A DNA stretch of 64,000 nt from Clavelina lepadiformis (GCF_947623445.1 NC_135240.1:27156001-27220000), one strand, 5' to 3'; shown: positions 1-13,404, counted from the stretch's first letter. The notes: generated by a model from the letters alone, not told the origin. A program made the numbers and translations.

Positions 1-120
1 TTTCGATTACCTATTTTTGGAATCGCTATTTCGCCTTCTACAATTTTCAACTATTACGTCAATTCAACCATACTGTTGCGTCACTTCCACCATATTGTTG
101 CGTCCCTTGAAGAAACTCAC

Positions 121-307
121 TTATTTGCAGAAGTTCTTCATCTTCTTTCTTGGTTAAGTCGCTCGACGAAGGATACGAGACAAATTTTACGTGCCGGGTT
201 CGATCCTCGCCCTGAGGGGATGGGGAATTTATGTTGATAACCGGAGTTTGGGGCATTTCTCCCCTTGGGGTTGATTGCAGTTTGAATTGTTCACCGCGCG
301 TCCCCAT
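121..307 (-). CDS. Possible first coding exon of an unrecognised gene running off the left edge
   Basis: An open frame starts with ATG at 307 and reads leftward for 62 codons to a good splice donor (AA|GTGAGT, exon end at 121, phase 1). The peptide is hydrophilic, starting MGTRGEQF, with a Pro/Ser-rich middle and an acidic stretch KKEDEELLQI near the end. I do not recognise a family. The frame stays open past the donor to position 59, but the donor and the change in sequence character there favour splicing. The rest of the gene would lie beyond the window. A TATA-like stretch lies about 40 nt upstream of the ATG. Chance is a real alternative, since only one exon is visible. Confidence 0.4.
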
Positions 308-3300
308 TATGACGCTCTTTATTGCTCTTTTTTGTAAAATATAACTACGACATCTTCCTACGTCATTGGTATATCAGCCAATCAGAACTGAGAGTTTGAC
401 ATACAGATGACGATTTTGCCCGAGCGAGAACCGAAAAAAATTAATAATCTTGAAAACATTTTCTGTTTCGAATTTTCCATTTCGTGGAGTCATGTTCAAC
501 GTGACTCGAATGACACCTGGACAGACCCGTTTGTTGTCATAATGGTCATTGTCGATCCTGCTGTGGCGTCTGTTAACACTTTGTATTAAGAGGGGAATGT
601 TTTTGTTACGACACTGGATGCCATAGAAATTTCATCGAAATATCAATTTGTTTATGGCTCGGATGCTGACTATTTATATGCTCAAAGCGATCGGACGCAA
701 CAATGCCGCTTGTTGGGCTCTATTGCGTCAATAATAACTTAAGTATTATTACAAAGCAATGTACGTAAATACAAGCTACGACCGCTACATATTGCGTTGT
801 TTGTATAAACTCGATGTTATCAATCAACGATACCGGGGTCGGTGGCGCAAATACTTCAACATCGTTGTTGGACATATTGGTGACAATATCCACCGTCATG
901 AAAATTAGAACCTTTTTACATGTATTTTAAGGCTTTTAGCGTCCAAGTTTTCTCGTAACCTGAACCTGACATATCCGGATGATCTCGGTGCGTTTATTAT
1001 TATGGTTCGATTGAGACGTGATAGCGACAATGGACGTCACAATGGTTGATTATTAGGCGATTGTCAATCTGTCGTTCTAGGAAGTGTTCGACGGCGATTT
1101 CTCACGAACAGAGAATTATAGCAGAAAATCACACCGTCGCTGATTTCCTTATTGCATCACAATTGTCATTGTCACCATGGCCTCTATACTTCAAAATTAC
1201 TTCATTCCATTTTTTTAAAACGTTTTAAATATTCTTCGCTTATTTTATCCCAAAACGATCCACGAATTGAGTCAATTCTACATTTTTGACGCTATTTCGA
1301 AGACATGTTTGCCGCAAATGAGCCTTTTGGGGACTCTAACTTCTACAAATGTTTGATTTGCTCAACTAAAACGATAATTCAACAAACCTCTTGTATTCAA
1401 AGACTGTCTTCTCGACTCACTCCGTTTGTTGTTAGCTTGCTGTTTCGTCATAATGCTTTTACTATGATGTCACAACTAACTAACTTTTCCAGTTCGGTAT
1501 TCCCTAAGTAATTATCGTCAACTGGGACTTAAGCTAAACTCTGGAATGAATCGTCTTCTAGCCTGATGTAATACATCTATGACCTCATAATCGGCTTAGT
1601 GTGACGTATGGTTTAACTTATCCAACGACGAGTTACAGCGATGAGATGTTACAAGTTTGGAATGAGAGCGTCTGACTGTTTGCTGCTGGATCACGATCCA
1701 CTCTGTCTCTCTATGAGGCTCTCAAGAGAAAGGCAAACACTATGACATAATAGTGGGCAAGCGCGACACCATTTCGAGTGTTCTTATCACCAAAGCAAGG
1801 GGGAATATGGGCCCGTACACAGAGGGGCTACATAATTAACTCTTTGTCTCGTTGGAGTCAACTGACCCAGAACCACAGCGCTTTAACTAAATTCCTTTTG
1901 ACTTGGATTGTCTCTTTAGGGTCGTTTTGTTGAACAATTCATCACTTGTCACTTCTATGAGAACTTTCCATCAACAAACTATCTTGTAGCTTCTTGCATG
2001 CGCTGTTGCCTAGCAACAAACTTTCTGCGCATGTCTGGCACTGTCTGCCTCTTCAAATGGTCGCGATATCATCGTGTTGTGTAACAATAGTAGCCGTTTG
2101 CTGTTTGTTTGCTTGTTTCTTTGTTTGTTATATTAATTAGGCCTACGTCATAATAGGCATCAATAGAGATCAGTTTTTTCATTTCCGCTGAACCATTACT
2201 GACTGACAGACGACGGAACCGAGCAAAAACTTTGATATTTCTCATTCTTGGAGAAACACGTCGATATTGATTTGTGCCAGTAGCATCATCTAGCGGTTGA
2301 ATTTATGAAACTGACTTGGTAAATAAAATTGTCTTATTTAGAAAACTGTTCTACGCAAATATAATAAGTTAAATTGAATGAGTTTTTTTACATGAAAATG
2401 GCTTAAACCGCTAACGTAAAAAATTTGTAAAAAACGTAAAAAGCTCGTTCCGCTGGGCAAAATCGTTTAATAAAAAAGCCATTTAATAATCGCAATGAAT
2501 TACAGTTGCGGAAATATATCAGCGAACAAAATATAAGGTCAGTGTTTTTACATACAGCAATCTGTAAAGAGATAAAATATTAGTTATTGTGAGTGAACCA
2601 TACTAAACTAAAACAATAACAGCAAAATATAAAAGTAAACTCCATCCACAAATTTCTTCAATGACGAAAAATCTTTATTTATCAAACTCGTTTTAACTCT
2701 TAAACAAAAACAAAACTGAACTGAACGCAGACAGAACAAGGCAGAGGAGAAAGAAAGAGGGACTGTGAAGTAAAACATTTTTCTAATTCTATATACGTAA
2801 CAAATTCCATCTCGTCTTCTATCGGCTCAAATAGTAAATCTCAGTATTTCAACAATCAATATTCGTAGAGAGACTTTTTCACAAGTAACCTCGCTGTACT
2901 GACCCCGAAGCTGGCAGAAAGTAAACTATTTGATCCGGCTGATCCGAACCTGACAGAAATGAAAAGCAGTCGTTCTTTAGAAATCGTGCGAATTGGCTGT
3001 GATCGAACACACGACAATTACGTATAAAAATCACATTGGCTGTCACTGTTTCTATGTTTCACTGTTAGAACTGTTTGGCCGTCTACAGTCATTCCATAGA
3101 TTACAGACTATTTGGTCTGCTGGTCCAGCTGAACTAGCCCCTCTTTGAATAGTTACAAGCCGGCTACAACCAACATATACAAATCCAAGATTTAAATATT
3201 TACGTTTCTCGCATTTTCATAACGACTGGCGCTTTGGATTTAGAAATCCTTGCAGGGATTTTCTCAGTCGTTTTAAAAATGCGTTTGAACATGTTTTGGT

Positions 3301-4773
3301 TGATTTGAACAAAAGTGTTCGATTTCAAAATGACAATTAGCCTCGTCTAATCTTACACAGCAACGCTTGTAGGGGGTCCAACCCTCATATTGAATCGTCT
3401 TCGCATACTTTTGTTACGTAAAGTGATTTGCGGTAAAAAAAAAAAAACGTATTTTAAGAACAACTTATTCTGCTGTATATATGGTTACTACGGCTCTCTC
3501 GTTGGCCTATTAATGCAAAACAAGACTTGGGTTCCCGTTGTGTGCTTTGTGTTCTGTTGCATTCGCAGACGAAATTAATTGTTTGTGGCACTTCATTTAT
3601 CTTATTCATCAATTTCTTTAATTATAAAGGCTTTTACGGATTGTAACTTTTATCCGGTTCCGAGACGGTTTATTTGAAAGTACAAAAGAAAACCATGAAA
3701 TATGAATTCACAAACGCTTAGGCTTACATACAATATTAGTTTTTTGCCGCAGTTATTCCCCCATAGAGCTCTATCTGATGCATCCTTGCGCAAACTTAGC
3801 ATTAAAATCACGAACCGCTACACATTTCACCACTTTTTTGCCAGTTGTTTGCAGAGCGTCACCTTGATGAAATATTTTTTGTTTTCGCAGTCGCTACCTG
3901 GAGGAAGAGAGCGCTTCAATACCACAGCATGTTCCAAAGCATGTGTACACAAGCAATGCTTTGGATTATGAGATTTGCGCCATTTATTGGAAGTTTGTTG
4001 ATGTTTCGTAACATTTCCATAACGACATATAGTATAATACTGAACGCTGCCAAGTTTATCACCATACTTGCCAAAGGAACTTTTTCGAAGATAGTGCGAT
4101 ATAAATTCTCTATTTTGACAGCATAAAATGTCTTTAAAGCGCGCGGATTATAAAATTGACGCCTTGTCTGAATCAACATTCCGCTCGTTCAGATTCTCGC
4201 TGAGTAAACACGAACTTATAGAATCTTGTCTATCTTGTAATTTTATCACATTCTACAAGACTGCTGTCATCACAAGCATTTGTGAATAACCGCTTAAGAT
4301 ATTGTGACGCCACAAATGAAAGGAGGATTATAATAAGATTGGAAACGCGAATTTTCCGTTGATTGAAGCGAATAAAATCGCAGTTTTGCCGACATCCCAG
4401 CAATCTCCACCGTGTTTGCGAGTTGTTTTCGACGAAAAAACTATCTAGTTTTAAATGGATTCGTGGCATCTACAACTCTAGTTAGTTCTTTTGACAGCCG
4501 GTTTAGATTTTGCAAATCAGATTCCCTTTCATTACACTTTTCCTGTATTTTCGTGACGTCGAATAAGGTAAATTTTATATTGACAAAGGATAGTTGAAGT
4601 AGACGAAGTAGATATTTTGCAGCTTTCCTTGACCCAAAACCTTTCTTGCAAGGTCAGCTGTTTATGGCCGATAAAAATATTTACTTTTTAAAATAGTTTG
4701 TGACTTGCTTTAGACATAAACTTTATAGGTTCTTTGCAGCAAAAAGCTTCGACGTCATACAATTGCAATCAAC
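308..4773. other. Gene-free stretch, possibly a shared upstream region of two diverging genes
   Basis: I find no convincing exon on either strand. Open frames of 60-93 codons at 407-589, 1046-1228, 3702-4126 and 4230-4597 have mixed composition, no coherent splice sites and overlap each other in several frames. The flanking genes point away from each other, so regulatory elements for both may lie here. Several ACGTCA-type hexamers occur, as elsewhere in the window. Confidence 0.6.
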
Positions 4774-7700
4774 ATGTCTGTAAGAAGCAACGCGTCTGTT
4801 GCTTCAACACCCTGTGTTTCGTCATCAAGCGATCGATTGCTGACGTCACACAGACTAATGGTTCCCTCAAACAAGCCCCATCCATTTACTAGACGAAGCT
4901 CCTTGGGATCACGTGAGTAACCGTGCTAACAACGTCTGCTTTTTTCAAAGTAAGGTTCAAGTGATCAAGATCTAAAACAATTTGACCTTGAACAGAAAAA
5001 AAGTTGTCAGTAACTTTACTGGAGACAGAATTGTTTAATTGTATTTAGTGGTTAAGCAGCTATTGCTGAAAATGTATCGAAAAATTGCTGCTTATTATGA
5101 CAAGGTGGCAGAAACTATGACGTCACAATGTAAAGTTAGCGTGCTTGATGATCATAGCGTTTGAACTCAGATAGTGGTAGGCTAGTAGCTAGTTGAAGCG
5201 TTTTGATGGAATACGGCCTTGCAGTTGGGCAATTAGCAGCAGGTGATGTTTATTTTCGGCATAGAAATGTCACAGGTCGAACCTGGTAAAAATTGCCCAA
5301 ATTCGGCTTCGGTCCGGATAAAAAAACTCGATTCGGCGCACCCCTACTTTTGAGGCCAAATTGTTTTACCGCTTTCACTGGCATAAACAATAACCATAAT
5401 ACGTCATGCTTCTCTCACAGTGACGTCACCCCACCACAGCAGGCAGGGAGGGCTGCGGCGCCGAAGATTATCGCAGCGGAAATTCATATCGTTTCGAGAT
5501 GTGCAGCTATCTGTAAGTATGTATTATTTGTTTGAATCGTTGTACACTTGAGAAAGCTGTTCACTTTGCGTTGACCAGCTTCATTTATTCAAGCGCACAA
5601 AGTTGCTTTGGTGCGGCTGATATTGTTGCTACCTTGTTGTTTACTGATTGGCAATACAGAAAGCGATTGTGACAGCTTTCTGCTGAAATTGTGTCGTCAC
5701 AATTGCGCTTTTTTCATTAAACCTCTTTCTTGATATCAAATTCGGTTGTTCAATAAAAATTGGCGATAATTGATTTATGGGATCTCATTTCTCTTTCCAC
5801 TTGTTAGCAAATAATACAAATTCTTACGTAACTTCACACTTCATTGCTCTTCTATGACTTCATAATGCCGCAAACTAGCAGCACCACTGCCTTGTTTTGT
5901 TCAAATAACTTTGCCAGGTGTTGGTGGTGGACGCAAAAACTTGTGGTTTTGATGTTTGTTTAACAGGGCTGTCCAAATTCAAGGCAAAATGCTAAAAAAT
6001 CACGTAACGGACGGCTTTGAAACATACTTTCGACTCTTTGAAGACTGGGGCTTAAAGGAAGTCAGTCGACTGTGTACTTGTAGATAACGTGAAAGCAGAC
6101 ATTTGCATTAGTGCAAATGTCTTGAGTCTTTTACTATTTTTGAATTTTGTTAAAATCTCATGAACGTGTTCACTTGCTGGTTAATTGTTCTCTGCTGGAT
6201 CAAAGAAATTCTATAATGTCATTGTTACAAATAAAGGTTACTGTTCCGTAACGCTTTGACAGATCGCTTTAAATTTGTTCAAACGACACGCGAAAAGTTG
6301 GGTAAATATTAATTTTGTCGGGATGGACGCCATTATGGCACATCGCGAGATGGTAATTGTTCTGCGAATTAGTTATTCGAATGCAGCTGCCTTAAGGTTA
6401 AGCCGAGTATTTTAATTTTATAAAAATCTCAGTCGTCGCAAAGCACAGGTTTTAACTTTAAATCTTAGCTTTATGAAGTCATAATGTATACCAGGAAGGC
6501 TTAAAAGTAGGCTTTGTGTTAGCACGACCATTGCGTTAGCTAGATCCAGTTATCTTAGTGCAGTCTGGCTGTGATTTTTTACTACATTTACCGTCTTACA
6601 ACGTATGAAGCATATTTCAAACTTGTTTGCTGATGTCACTGCTTGTAACGAGCTGGTTGATTATGGAATTTGTAGCTAATAAGGATTTGTCCACAACTTG
6701 AAAACTGGGCAATCTTCATGGCGGAAATTTGGGACGATTTTCTCCGACGGACCACGACCTGTAGTGCGGATGTGATGCCTGGGTTTGGTCTTTCCAAACC
6801 TGTCATTATTGGAAGCATAACAAACTCCGAAATTGCAACCGATGCAGATCCTGAGGCATTTCCCGCATCCACTTCGTCAGTTTTCCCGACGGAACAAACT
6901 CGAAGCGGAGCCGTTAGCAATAGAAAAAATGCTTCTTCTTCGTATTTTACGAATTTATCCGCTCAAACCACACCTTCGCATGAGCCTGCTCCAGTCAGAG
7001 CGAGATCCGGTTTTAAAACAACTCCGAAACAGTCATCTCTCCGCTCCAACAAATCTTCCGACTCCTTACACCGACGCCAACGTCCGGAAAGCGAAACGTC
7101 GATAAATTGCGAAGGAAACGAGACGCGCGGATCTAACACGGACGTTACGACAAAAAGCGGGAATTCTGCGACAGGTACACGAAAATGGCGGAAAATGTGG
7201 AAAATAGCGTATGCGGAAAGGCGGAATGTACCTGGGGATATGGCGAAGGAAACGAAGGTATAATCATGTTTGCGGTGGCAACCTCAGGTTTTCTTTGGCG
7301 GGGCCACATTTCCATAAAAAAGTTTGCTTTGTAACCTATAAGGCCAAAGTGTAATATAGGCTCCATTCTTCCTGGACACTTCAGTCAAACAAAAAAGCTC
7401 TTTGCCACAATGTTGTCTTTGTTTTCGTCGATTCGTTCAGTGGCACTTTGACGCGGGTTATCCCCTTCTTTTCGAACACGTCGAGTCTTATTTTATAGAA
7501 TTTTCATCTACTGACGTACAACAATGGAAAAAGCCAATTTAATTAAAATGGGATTAACTGTCTTTATGTAAACATTTCCCTTGAACAAGTGTCAATAAAT
7601 CTTGTTCGATTTGTTTAAATACTTCTTGCTTTTGTTCGCAGCCAATAGAAAAGCTGCGGCGTTTCCTCAGAAGTATTCTCATCATTGTGGAGGTCTGCCT

Positions 7701-10700
7701 CGCCCTCAAAAGGTTATTTCTCGCTCGTGCTGCGATCACCGTTTTTTAACGTGGATTTTGAAGAAAATAAAGCGTGTTGAATTTTTTAACCCTGTCCTAA
7801 GTGACGTCAGAATACATAGCAATTTCCCATGACGTCATTAACTTCCGGGTTACTTCCCGTTCAGGTATGTGCAGAATGGGAAGAAGGACCAACTCACTTT
7901 GATGGAGATGCAACTCAACTTGCAGGAAGATCTCGACAAGAAATTGACCTTTAACCCCCATTACTACAGCGCCTCGTACGTGGTAAGTGATTATGACGTC
8001 ACATTGTCACTTCAGCGCTGACCCTGTCGCGTTCTTTGGCAGGCGAACAAAGGAAGCAGCAAGTTGAAGAAAATGTTGGCCATTGCCCCCGAAGCAAGAA
8101 CAAAGAAACACATTAAAATGGTGAGTTTGGTAAACACAAGACTTTTCTTCGAGACTATTTTTACGTCACAATGCCTGGTCATCTACTGTTATGGTAATGA
8201 GGTTTTGATGTTGTGTCGAGAGACATGATTTTGACAGAAGGGACAAGCCGGTTTGCACTAAGTTCTACGCGTCAAAGCGTTAAAACTGTTCGATTACCTT
8301 CAACATTGTGCATTATATTGAAACATTTTGTTGAGCTAAAACAACAAAAGTTCCTCACTTGCTCAATTTATCTGCAAGCGAATACAACGACAGTCTACGG
8401 CTATTTCCGTGAACTTTTCTGTACGGCAACTAGCATCGTTTCATTCCAGATCCACACGCTTGTGCAAAACAAGAACGCCTTCTCCAAGCATCCCGCTCAT
8501 ATTCGATTAAAAATGTGCCAAGTCATGATTTATCAAAGTTACGAATCCCGCCGAGTCATCATAAAGCAAGGTACATCCGGGATGTATTTCATGCAATATA
8601 GCTGTTGTTTTTGGAATTAACCAATCGCGTTGTCGTCTGCCAGGACATCCGCCATCCGCTTTCTACATCGTTTTATCCGGGACCTGTCTGATCAACACGA
8701 AGGAGCAGAGCAACGAGGAGGGCGGGGAGACCACACAGACCGTGAACGAACTGAAAGAAGGCGAGGTGTTTGGGGAGGTGGGCACCCCCTGATGATAAGG
8801 GCGACATGTAGTTGCAGTGGCGTATATCCCTCTCATAGATATCCTATATATACCCCTCTCGTATGTAACCTATATCCCATATATATCCCTCTCTTACATA
8901 TCCTATATCTTATATACATCCATCTCATTGTGTTGATGACCTACCTTCATTTTATGCTGTATCTTGTGTAACTTGATTCCTTTCTTGCATTTATTAACTT
9001 ATTTAAGAGAAGCCATATCTTTAACTTTGATTGTTTTGTATAGCGGTTGACTTGGGTATAGCCATTTCTCTCAAACGGTGCTGGCTGTATTTAATAATAT
9101 CTTTAGTTTAACTGTTGCTTACGATATTTTTATAGAATGATCCAGTTATTACAATTTCATTAACAAGCGTTTTCTTTCGTTGTCGTTGTCCTTATAAAAA
9201 CCTGTTTTGGGTGTCAATTTATACTCGTTAGGTGGCGCTGTTGAACAAAACAACTCGAACCGCTTCAGTGGTGTGCAAAGATCACGTCGAGCTGTTGGTC
9301 ATCTACAAGGACGACTTTGACGCCATAATTCGCGGTCCCATCTACAAACAACGCGAAGAAGTTGTGCAATACTTGAAAGAGCTTACCTTGTTGAAGTAAG
9401 ACTTTCATTATTACGTCATAATTATTTAATTATCTCATCGTTTACCTCACAGGTACAACACCCGAATGTTCTTTCATATAACTCGTTATCACGTCATTTG
9501 TAAATTATTACGTCAAGCGATAAATAAGTTTGTCATAATCACTTGATTGTTTGTAACAGGAACTGGCCAGTTGACCTTTTGACCAAGGCGTCCATCGCAA
9601 ACTTCCAGTATCAATATTACAGGCCTGGCGCTGTAGTGGTCAAGGATAATATGACGTCAAACTTTCTCGTTTTTATTAAGTCCGGGGAGGTGAGCTTATT
9701 ACGTCATTTCCTTGTATGGTACGTATTATTATGTCATAATGTCTCCAACTGCAGTGCCGTGTCGTGTGCACTCTACAAGTGTCCTGTGACGAGTTCGCGA
9801 CGAAACCGCGAAGTCGAAGCATCAATTCCAGAACTCTTCTTCCTCTTCTGGACGAAAACGCGCGGACCGAGATCCTACAGTCGAGAAGTAGTAAGTTTTC
9901 TTTTCGACACCATCTTATCATCTCTGTGGATCTCTGTTGCTCAGTTCTTCTTCATTTTTCAGTGTCCCTCGTACCTGGGAAGAGCAGGTTTCATTCCACC
10001 TTCCGCAACAACCTCCCTGCAATCAGAGATGAAGATAATTTATCTGATGTCGATGAGAAAACTCCCAGACAACGAGTAAGTACATTCTGCATTTGCAGTT
10101 GCCGGTTTGGTTAAATAAAAATTTATTGTTTATAAAGTTATACAAAGTTTTTAAAATATTTTTAGCGGGAATCTGGAGTTAGACACGAATTTAAAAGTGA
10201 TTATGACGTCAAAAACTCATATAACAACGTAAAAAGGCGACTAACAGCGGTAAGAACTTTATTCCATTTTAAAACTAACATTCACTTACAAATCTTAACA
10301 AATATGCTTTCTTAAAAAAATATTTTGTAAAAAAATAATAGTTATTTGCAGAGAAACCTTGATGCTTTAAGCAACCTAAAACGACCACATCGCACCAGCC
10401 TCGCTTTGCCCCATATTCACGAAAACACTCTGTCTGTTCCGAACAGACTTGAATTGCCGCACGTGGGCGCTACTGAGAGGTTCGTTTGTTTGTGCAACAT
10501 CTCAAACAATGCTTAATTTTACTGAACTCTTTTGATTCCGTAGATTGAGTAGGATGAGGCGTTCCATTCGCGCTTCTAGTATCTTCGAAGACACACCTTA
10601 CGCAATTGCGAAGAAGAAGACGTCTCCCCTGATTTCTGAGAAATGGAAGAAGTCCTCAAACAGTGAAAAGACGAAATTACCTTCGTCTCGATCGGAACCG

Positions 10701-11163
10701 AAGTTCGCCCAAATCGCGATCCTACCCGCGAGACGAGTGTTTGTAAGTGAACGATGATGAAAAGCTATCGACTTATTTAAGGCAGTGTTACCTGGATAGA
10801 TGTACATTGATATCACATCATTACGTCACAATATAAAGTGTCGACGTATTTTCACTGGAAAACATCTTACTTCCTTATAAGGGCATGGAAGAGTTGATGA
10901 AGAGGACACGGCTAAGGTTATCTCTGCTCAGTGACGGAGCGGAATGCATCTTCATCTCAAAGAAGTTCTTCCAGAGACACGCAGGAGCGGAGACTCTTCG
11001 CACGGTCAACGGAATGGTTGGGAGATACCCGACGGAGGAGTTTATACGTCATCAGTTGGAGGAACAATCGGAGTGGAGCAGTTTCAGGAAAGAGGTTGTT
11101 CGGGGGGTCCTGGAGAAAAGAGATGAGAAGCTTGATCTCCCATCCATCCTCCAAGCTCATTGA
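4774..11163 (+). CDS. CNBD2: CNBD2/CRIS-like protein with two cyclic-nucleotide-binding domains, 16 exons, 856 aa
   Basis: Exons: 4774-4912, 5421-5512, 6676-7257, 7642-7712, 7865-7982, 8043-8120, 8450-8570, 8644-8777, 9232-9395, 9560-9689, 9755-9890, 9963-10075, 10166-10249, 10352-10479, 10544-10742, 10882-11163. All have GT-AG borders and the phases sum to an open frame ending in TGA. Residues 1-271 are basic or Ser/Thr-rich and least certain (exons 1-3). A basic-hydrophobic segment (KLRRFLRSILIIVEVCLALK, about 274-294) resembles the segment that precedes the binding domains in CNBD2. The first domain spans about 360-500 with an intact phosphate-binding cassette (FGEVALL...RTASVV, about 443-460). 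The second begins near 500 and seems interrupted by about 230 basic, Ser-rich residues, resuming at VFGMEELMKR. Mouse CNBD2 (CRIS) binds cAMP and is needed for sperm function. The same role here is inference. The protein is longer than human CNBD2 because of the N-terminal extension and the linker. Confidence 0.85.
8823..8930. repeat. Degenerate minisatellite in intron 8 of the CNBD2-like gene
   Basis: About three and a half imperfect copies of a 26-34 bp pyrimidine/TATA-rich unit lie in tandem. Each contains a block like TATCCCTCTC followed by a TATCCTATAT-like block. The blocks start near 8825, 8851, 8884 and 8918, so spacing is irregular. It lies wholly inside the intron between exons ending at 8777 and starting at 9232. 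Confidence 0.6.
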
Positions 11164-13398
11164 ACCTCGTCAAGGTCAAGACAATTGTTCAACGTAGTTC
11201 GCAAACGCAACAGACCGTAAATGCGTCATTGGGGTTAAGATTTGAAATTTGCCTAAATCGCCTAATTAACAATAATTCGAAATGTTCGTGAAAGGTTGAG
11301 TCATCTCGAAGTGAGCCGCGAGAAAGACCGCGTTTCCCGTCGCTAACCTACAACGATGAATTGTGTGATTATGGTCGTGATTGTTCGGTTGTTGATTGTG
11401 TTGATACATTTTGAACTATGTATTTGCCTAATTGCCATCAACAAAAATTTCCAAAATTTGTACTTTCCAGGTAGATTTGATGCGAAGCCTATGTCTAATT
11501 CAGTATCAGTGTGACAACTCTAACACATCATAAGGATTTTTTTTGTAACTTGCATTCCGTAAACTTTGATCAATTACGCTCCATGATTCGATTCTTTTTG
11601 CTTGTATATCTGTGAGTGCAATATTTGTATTATAAAACTTGTTTTTAGCTTAGAGACAGTTTCATACCAGTATGCCGCTTTCCGTTCGTGTATTCTCTAT
11701 TTGTTGTTGATGTTATTTCAATTGTTTGTTACGTTTTTTGGCGTACGTCAGTGTAAAATTGTGCTCACTTTCATTTCCACTCGTATTGTGATGTTTTGAG
11801 CGCTTGCACGTCATATATCACGTGTTTTAACGTGTTTTTTCAACCGTTTGTTTTCTGAATTAAGCTTCCATTAACTTGCAGATCTATTAGATTTCTTTGA
11901 GTTCTTCTGGGTTTTTGACCTTTGAACAAATGTTGAAACACAAACGTAGTATGTAGGTTACGCTTTATGACAATTAAACCCAAGACACACAAACAATGCA
12001 TACAAAGCGCAGCCGAGTCGACTTTTCCGGACTCGAACTGTTAGGTTCGGTTGTAATGAAACAGGATGTTCTGTAAACTACAACTGTATTTCTTCGTACT
12101 TCTTCTTTCAAATGAGCAAAATATAAACACCTTTAGCTCGGTCTTTATATTCCAATGACTGATAAGAAATGGACAGTTTATAGGGTACTAATTATAGGGA
12201 TGTTTAAGTTGTGTGGTGCCTGGTTGGTCTGGAGAGTTGCAGCTCATCCTTCGAAAAGTCTCCAGTTCGAATCCTGTTTCAGCCAAACACCCTTTTACAC
12301 AATAGAGATAGCCTGATGTGAAAGACCTGATTTATGTAAGTGCAGACATCTGGAGTAGGAGGGTATATGAGGCAGTTTGTAATTATAGCATGGAAGGAAG
12401 CAAATTTCTTTAATCTTACCTCTGCCATCTTTGCAACGGCTCAGTCTTCACATCGTGGAGCGGAGGGGATTCGAATCTGCATCGTAAGATTGATGAAGGG
12501 GCTCTTTTGCTTACCGAGCCATAGAGAACTAGTATCCGTAAATAGACTGTTTGCAATAGTGCTTTTGCCCACGAAATCAATTTGTAAAAATTCTAGATTT
12601 GAATTAAGATCAGAACCGAACCCACAAATCACGGCCAACGAGATCGCTGCCGTACAATTGAGCTAGTGTGGTTCTTCTTGCTGGTAGGTTAGTAATCAGG
12701 TGTTATTTTATTAAGGACATCCACCAATGTGCGTTACGTATTTATACTTCGCCTGTTTTTAACAATTTAAGAATTCAATTACAGGCTGTTTTCTGAGAGT
12801 TCCACTCAGGACATTACTGAAATGCAAAGTCGTAACCAAGTCATCGAACTCGAGTGTCAAGTCCAGTTTTTTGGAAGAAGTGACTCGACATTTGCCAAAC
12901 ACGACGCGAGTCAAGCGATAGTTGAAACCATACCATATATGGAAAACAAAAACACTGTTCCCATCAACAAGAAACTTTTAGGATTTGTATAAATTTGTTT
13001 CGTTTTGTTGCTCCATGTTGTCCCATGTGCTTCACAGACAAAAGACTAAATAATTTTAAATTATATTTTTATTTGTTTGGAATAAAAAGAGTTTTCGCCC
13101 GAATGCGAAAACCTAATCAACGAAAACTCAATTCCGAATTCATAGAATGGGAATTGGGTCATTACGACTCTGCTGAAATTGTTACACAGTTGAGCCACGA
13201 GTATCGCTTCACAGTTGAAACTTGCGCAAAGACAAGCTCGGTAACCGAGGCTCGACCAATGAAGAGAAATCACAAATAGTATTTCCCTCAGTGCGAGTAT
13301 TGTGACATCATAAGCGCGCCAAAGCATATTTGCATATATGTTAAATGTGTATGTAAAATTGTAAGATACCGGCAACAATCGACAATTTGAAATGAAAT
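11164..13398. other. Intergenic region between two genes that converge
   Basis: The CNBD2-like gene ends at 11163 and the mastermind gene reads toward it from the right, so both 3' UTRs probably end here. I see no coherent exon. Frames at 11602-11799, 12340-12666 and 12995-13279 look like chance. A possible tRNA-derived repeat lies at about 12211-12530. Confidence 0.6.
12211..12290 (+). repeat. Possible tRNA-derived SINE fragment
   Basis: A B-box-like block (AGTTCGAATCC, 12264-12274) lies about 45 nt after an A-box-like stretch (TGGTTGGTCTGGAGAG near 12217), which is the spacing of an internal RNA polymerase III promoter. The acceptor arm does not fold convincingly, so this is not a functional tRNA gene. 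A second tRNA-like block with the palindrome GATTCGAATC (12468-12477) follows and may read on the minus strand. Assignment to a SINE family would need a genome-wide copy search. Confidence 0.35.
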
Positions 13399-13404
13399 TT
13401 TATT
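13399..13404 (-). other. Candidate polyadenylation signal of the mastermind gene
   Basis: AATAAA on the minus strand, about 920 nt downstream of the mastermind stop codon. It is the most distal clear hexamer before the intergenic region. Another candidate lies near 13698. No transcript evidence is available. Confidence 0.4.

Noticed and set aside
8213-8620. 135-codon frame around exon 7 of the CNBD2-like gene
   Set aside because: Only 8450-8570 is bounded by good splice sites and matches the family. The rest is intron read-through.
9543-10079. Long plus-strand frame of 178 codons
   Set aside because: It begins in the real exon 10 frame of the CNBD2-like gene and then reads through introns in the wrong frame. 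The spliced model explains the region better.
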